From contig CM034546.1 in assembly GCA_020055645.1 (NCBI GenBank), positions 43,276,001-43,340,000 of the forward strand: a stretch of 64,000 bases of DNA, written 5' to 3'. Position numbers and translations under genes: made by a program. Origin of the DNA: Tomocerus qinae (lineage: Eukaryota; Arthropoda; Collembola; Entomobryomorpha; Tomoceridae). Below the pieces are notes generated by a model, which saw nothing but the letters and a program-made list of their open reading frames with translations, searched no databases and was not told the DNA's origin. Positions 60,280-64,000 of the stretch are shown here, piece after piece (position 1 is the stretch's first letter; every line of letters begins with the position of its first letter).

Positions 60280-60660
60280 ATGTCAAACAAAGTGAACAAT
60301 AACAAACCAACCAAAACATTAGCAACATCACTAGCAGGAAGATAAATACCTCCGCCCCCGAATATTATTATAAAACCAGCCGTACTTTATTTCACCAGTA
60401 TAAAGTATAACATTACTAGCTATGTATGGCAATTGTCCTTCAGATCAATAGTTTTAAAAGCAGAATATCCTTTAATATTAGTAGTAAGTTTTAGTCCACT
60501 TGTATCCAAATATTAGGGCAGAGTGACGTCAACCTCAAAGCCAACTATTTTGCTATTGGGCATGTGACATATACTCGAGTATTTATTTTCCGCGTGTCTA
60601 GCCTTGTGAGGAATCATTTTTCACGTGGCTTTGACATTCATTTTTTCGATAGTTTCTGCA
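60280..60660 (+). repeat. segmental duplication block SD, copy 2
   Basis: Collinear with 50880-51290. A shorter third piece follows at about 60850-60930 (TTTCACCAGTATAAACTCGC, GTTTCAGATCAATTGGTTT). Confidence 0.75.
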
Positions 60661-61029
60661 GTTCACTAAAGCTATCAATAATGATATCAATAATTTCTGT
60701 CTTGCCTATGCCTAATAGCTACACAGAACATAAAAGGACAAATAAATTGAAGAACAGCAACCAACCGGCAACCACAGAACTATAGCACAGTAGTATCACA
60801 TAAGCAAATAATTTACTCAGAAAATACAAATACATAAAATAAATCCGTCTTCATTTCACCAGTATAAACTCGCAACGTATTAGTTGTGACACATGTGTTT
60901 CAGATCAATTGGTTTAAAAACAGATTACTTTCAAAAAATCATGAAACGATTTCTATAAAACCGCGAGTATTATGAATATGATCATTTAAGTTTCTGACTC
61001 TGACTATGAGAAATGCATATGCAGAAATC

Positions 61030-61195
61030 TAACGGTATTTAAATCAAATCAAATCTTTATTGTCAGGTTGCATCAATACAAGTATAAGGGAAGGACTGTT
61101 CTCCAGCGGACATAGATGTGCTTGAAATGATATTATTTAGTGATATCTTCTTTAATGTATCAAAAGCACAAAATAAGTCTTTTAAAGTTGGCAAT
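61030..61195 (-). mobile_element. 3' end fragment of another LINE
   Basis: On the minus strand the piece ends GCAACCTGACAATAAAG followed by repeated ATTTG units, the usual 3' end of an arthropod LINE (AATAAA signal then a short tandem tail). No coding part is kept. It abuts the pogo fragment on its high-coordinate side. Confidence 0.45.
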
Positions 61196-61196
61196 G

Positions 61197-61526
61197 ACTG
61201 AATGAATGCTACGGCAGCAGTATCATGCAAATGGACGAGCCCTAAATCCAGGAGAATGACATTTTACTGCCTTAGGGCATACAAGTGATTGACCTCGACC
61301 TAAATGATCCGATGGATATATCACTGTCTTCAGATGATGAAATCTAAATTCATTTTTTATAAAAACCATTTTTTATTTCCATCGAAAATCAAATAAGCTT
61401 TTAAATATTGACTGTTTTAAAAATGATTGCGCGGCCGCGTAATTTTTCGACATTTTTGGCCTTTTCAAGAATTATTTTGTGCGCTTGAAACAATAATTCC
61501 GTGCGGAATTATTTCGATTATTACGG
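61197..61526 (+). mobile_element. pogo-like element, 3' fragment (second copy)
   Basis: Shares with 31284-31660, in opposite orientation, the transposase tail (GENDILLP, stop, VIDLDLNDPMDISLSSDDEI) and the terminal GGAATTATTTCGATTATTAC followed by GG and TA at 61527-61528. The start is truncated. It ends about 40 bp downstream of the receptor 3 stop codon. Confidence 0.75.
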
Positions 61527-61565
61527 TATATATGTTTAGTAGAAATTTTGGCAAAAATAGAAATA

Positions 61566-63609
61566 TTAACCAAACGTTAAAATGCATTGCATTGTTCCTA
61601 AACTAACCGAATATACAAACTTAATTTCCTTGTTTTTCCTTATAATTGAAAATCGACCGATAAAAAATTTACAGGTTGAACAGGATTTAACAAATTTCTT
61701 GAAAATGACTTTTTCGTTGTTGGAACGATGAGTAACTGATTTATATTTCCAAGATTTGATACATGAGGATGACGATTCAAATACTATGGAAGTCGTGAAG
61801 AGTATCATGAACCAGCAAGTAGACATTAAGATAGCCCATAGTAAAACCATCAGAAACTTCATGGGCTCTAGCAGAGAATGGTGCAGGATGAGCAAGAAGT
61901 TAGCCAAGTACAGTTGTCTCTTGAATATGAAGTTGGCGGCGAAGAAATAGACATTGTAAATACCATTAGCATCAAGGACGATTAGCTGCAACAATCGATA
62001 GATTTTGGGAATATTTGATGAATCTCTGAATGTATCTTCCGTTTGGTACATTTTTCTGCCAAAGCTATAATAGGATTAAAAATGTTTCACATTATATTCC
62101 TGTTTAATGGACAGCATAATTAAATTTTTTACTGTTGGTTAGTTTTAAATTACCTCAATTCGTCAAAGAAAATTTTGAAATTTGGACAACAAACAAGTGC
62201 AACAGCTATATGAAATAATCCCAATCCAAATCCGCAAAAGGCGAACCAAATATGGAATGATGCCAAAAGCGTAAAGTAGAAATAGTTGAAATCGGTAGGA
62301 TCAAATAGTGATGTTATGAAAAATGAATCGAACGGAATGATGAAGATTCCACTTCCAAATACGATAGGATACGTGACAACAACTGGGAGTCCCAGGAAGA
62401 GAAGTACGTCTGCTATATCAATTCTGTTTCTGTATTTTCTTTTAAAGTATTTTTCTAATAAAAAGAGTATTATTGCGATTAATACATTATTACTTTAAAT
62501 AAAAGGTATACAAAAATATTCGGTGCCAAAGTATGAAATATCTTAGCAGATGATCTTTGTTGTCACAAATTAATAAGTGTAAGGATTCAACCAATGGGGG
62601 GGGGCGCTAACAACCCTTGTTGATTGAGAAATTAATTGCAAATAAATTAGCATCAATTTTAATTGGGCGATACCACTTACAATCTTTCTTTCTTCATTTT
62701 ATAACTTTTGGTGTACAATTAAATAAATATGATTAATTAAAACTTATATTTTAGGAAGTCTAGTGTATCTGTACTCAGATGTCCAATCAATCACTAAAAA
62801 TTTACCATTTTTAGCATTAAGTGGATTTAACCATTAAGTGCATTATTACCACTGTGAAGGTAAAAAAGGCTAAAAAATTTGTACACTGCTGATAATACCC
62901 ATACTTCACTCCCATGACTACCCGGGTAACGAAGGCAAAATCTGCTACTAATAGGTGCCCAGTGGGTTAGGGCTTATCCAACATGTGAATAAGAAACAAT
63001 TACGTTCCGAACATAAACCCTACGAGAACATTGAGCCGTCTACACCATGCAAATGCACCCGAAAATAAGGATACTGATAGAAAAGGTGATAGAGATAGAC
63101 AGAAGGAGCGGGAAAAAGGCTAAACAAAATCCACATCATTTTACTGTTTACAACCTGTGTATTTGACAATTTTTATGGCTTGTCTTTTGGATTTCTGGTG
63201 GTAACGTTAAATTTACTTACAAATACTTTTAAAATTGTGTAAACTTACTGCGCAATTGAGACAAGGTCGTAATCATCACGTTGCCTGTTGATATTATAGT
63301 TTCCCTCTTGAATATGATTACGTGGATAAGGGCCAGTGGAATAGCAATTCCTAAAACGAAGACGTAACTCACACAAGCAGAAATGATGTCACCGTAAAAT
63401 GTCTCATATGCAGCTCTTGCCAAAAGGTAGAACCAAAAAATGTGCGTGTACAGAACAAAGAGATACCACTTTAACCTAACCCATTTGTTAGTAGACCATT
63501 CCAAATACCTCCCTGGACAGTTTGAATTCCATTGAAATGGTACACAGCCCCAGATATTGCCCCACTTTACATACCATGAAACTAATGTTCTAGTAATGGC
63601 TTTTACCAT
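61566..63609 (-). CDS. chemoreceptor-like multi-TM protein 3 (386 aa, 3 exons)
   Basis: Exons in reading order: 63609-63249 (361 nt), 62454-62154 (301 nt), 62064-61566 (499 nt), with identical lengths and phases to receptors 1 and 2 and no stop. Exon 2 reads KYFKRKYRNRIDIADVLLFL, PVVVTYPIVFGSGIFIIPFD and FHIWFAFCGFGLGLFHIAVA. Exon 3 ends SVSLGTMQCILTFG. Intron 1 (62455-63248) is the shortest of the three and shows no bounded insertion, so it is the best guide to the ancestral intron. The family call is as uncertain as for receptor 1. Confidence 0.7.
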
Positions 63610-64000
63610 TGTGACGAATAAGCTACGTCCACGCCATTATCTCCAGTCACATAGCAGTCACAGACTTTGAAGAACTAGGAATATACCTATAAATTATATC
63701 AAATTTTCTATTGGCAGCTGATTGATGCAACAAACCTATCGTGTTCTGTTAACTGAAATCTCAAGTCTCAAAATTATCCGATAATTACATTCTTTGTGAT
63801 CTAAACTCCGTTCACTGATATAATTATTATACAGTTTAATATAGCGAGAGTATACTACATAATTAGCCTTACAAAACCCGGCAGCAAGTCAAAACTTAAA
63901 TGGACTTCAATTTTACAGTATAGGAAATTGATCGACTGAGTTGATCATTCGTTCTGATACTTCCATAATATACTAAGGAAAGGAATATTGCATGGAGACT
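63610..64000 (-). promoter_or_regulatory. conserved upstream block of receptor 3
   Basis: Uninterrupted version of the block: TATTCGTCACA before the ATG, GGAGATAATGG, AAGTCTCAAAATTATCCG (the site occupied in receptor 2), GGCAGCAAGTCAAAAC, GGACTTCAATTTTACAGTAT, then GGAGACT at the window edge. Confidence 0.5.

Overview
The window is eukaryotic nuclear DNA. It is AT-rich, its genes are split by short GT-AG introns, and it is crowded with transposon remnants. An arthropod is clearly suggested: there is an arthropod-type aldehyde oxidase (RAPG loop followed by an IMEHIA motif) and a tandem family of multi-membrane-span chemoreceptor-like proteins. The chemoreceptor style, together with an NB-ARC/TPR gene, makes a springtail (Collembola) my best guess. 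That guess is inference; no marker here proves it.

Layout. 1-12 kb holds no convincing host gene. It has broken LTR-retroelement gag pieces, an 18-bp and a 21-bp minisatellite, a TA-flanked inverted-repeat element with a tRNA-like segment and a nested hairpin element, a MULE transposase fragment and other non-autonomous elements. 12-17.6 kb is a nest of one dispersed repeat (called RepA here), split by a 1.87-kb foldback element with polypurine ends, followed by a second large palindrome. 17.6-22.1 kb is an almost full-length non-LTR retrotransposon on the minus strand with a 15-bp target duplication. Its ORF1 and ORF2 are in one frame, separated by a single UAG. 22.35-24.63 kb is an intronless NB-ARC/TPR gene.

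25.2-31.1 kb is a 5'-truncated aldehyde oxidase pseudogene interrupted by a 1.2-kb double palindrome. 34.3-42.6 kb is its complete relative. By hand it joins into 26 exons with all phases consistent, giving 1275 aa with both [2Fe-2S] centres, the FAD domain and the catalytic Glu. A pogo-like element lies between them.

43.2-63.6 kb carries three tandem receptor genes on the minus strand. All have the same structure (361 + 301 + 499 nt, 386 aa) and appear intact. Their introns and spacers carry TIR elements whose boundaries can be read from target duplications or from comparison with the sister copies. Duplicated spacer and upstream blocks show that the array grew by segmental duplication.

Functionally, the region combines a detoxification or odorant-clearing enzyme (aldehyde oxidase), a receptor cluster and an NLR-like ATPase. 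Nothing in the sequence shows that they are co-regulated. All exon structures and repeat boundaries were read by eye and have not been tested by alignment software or transcripts.
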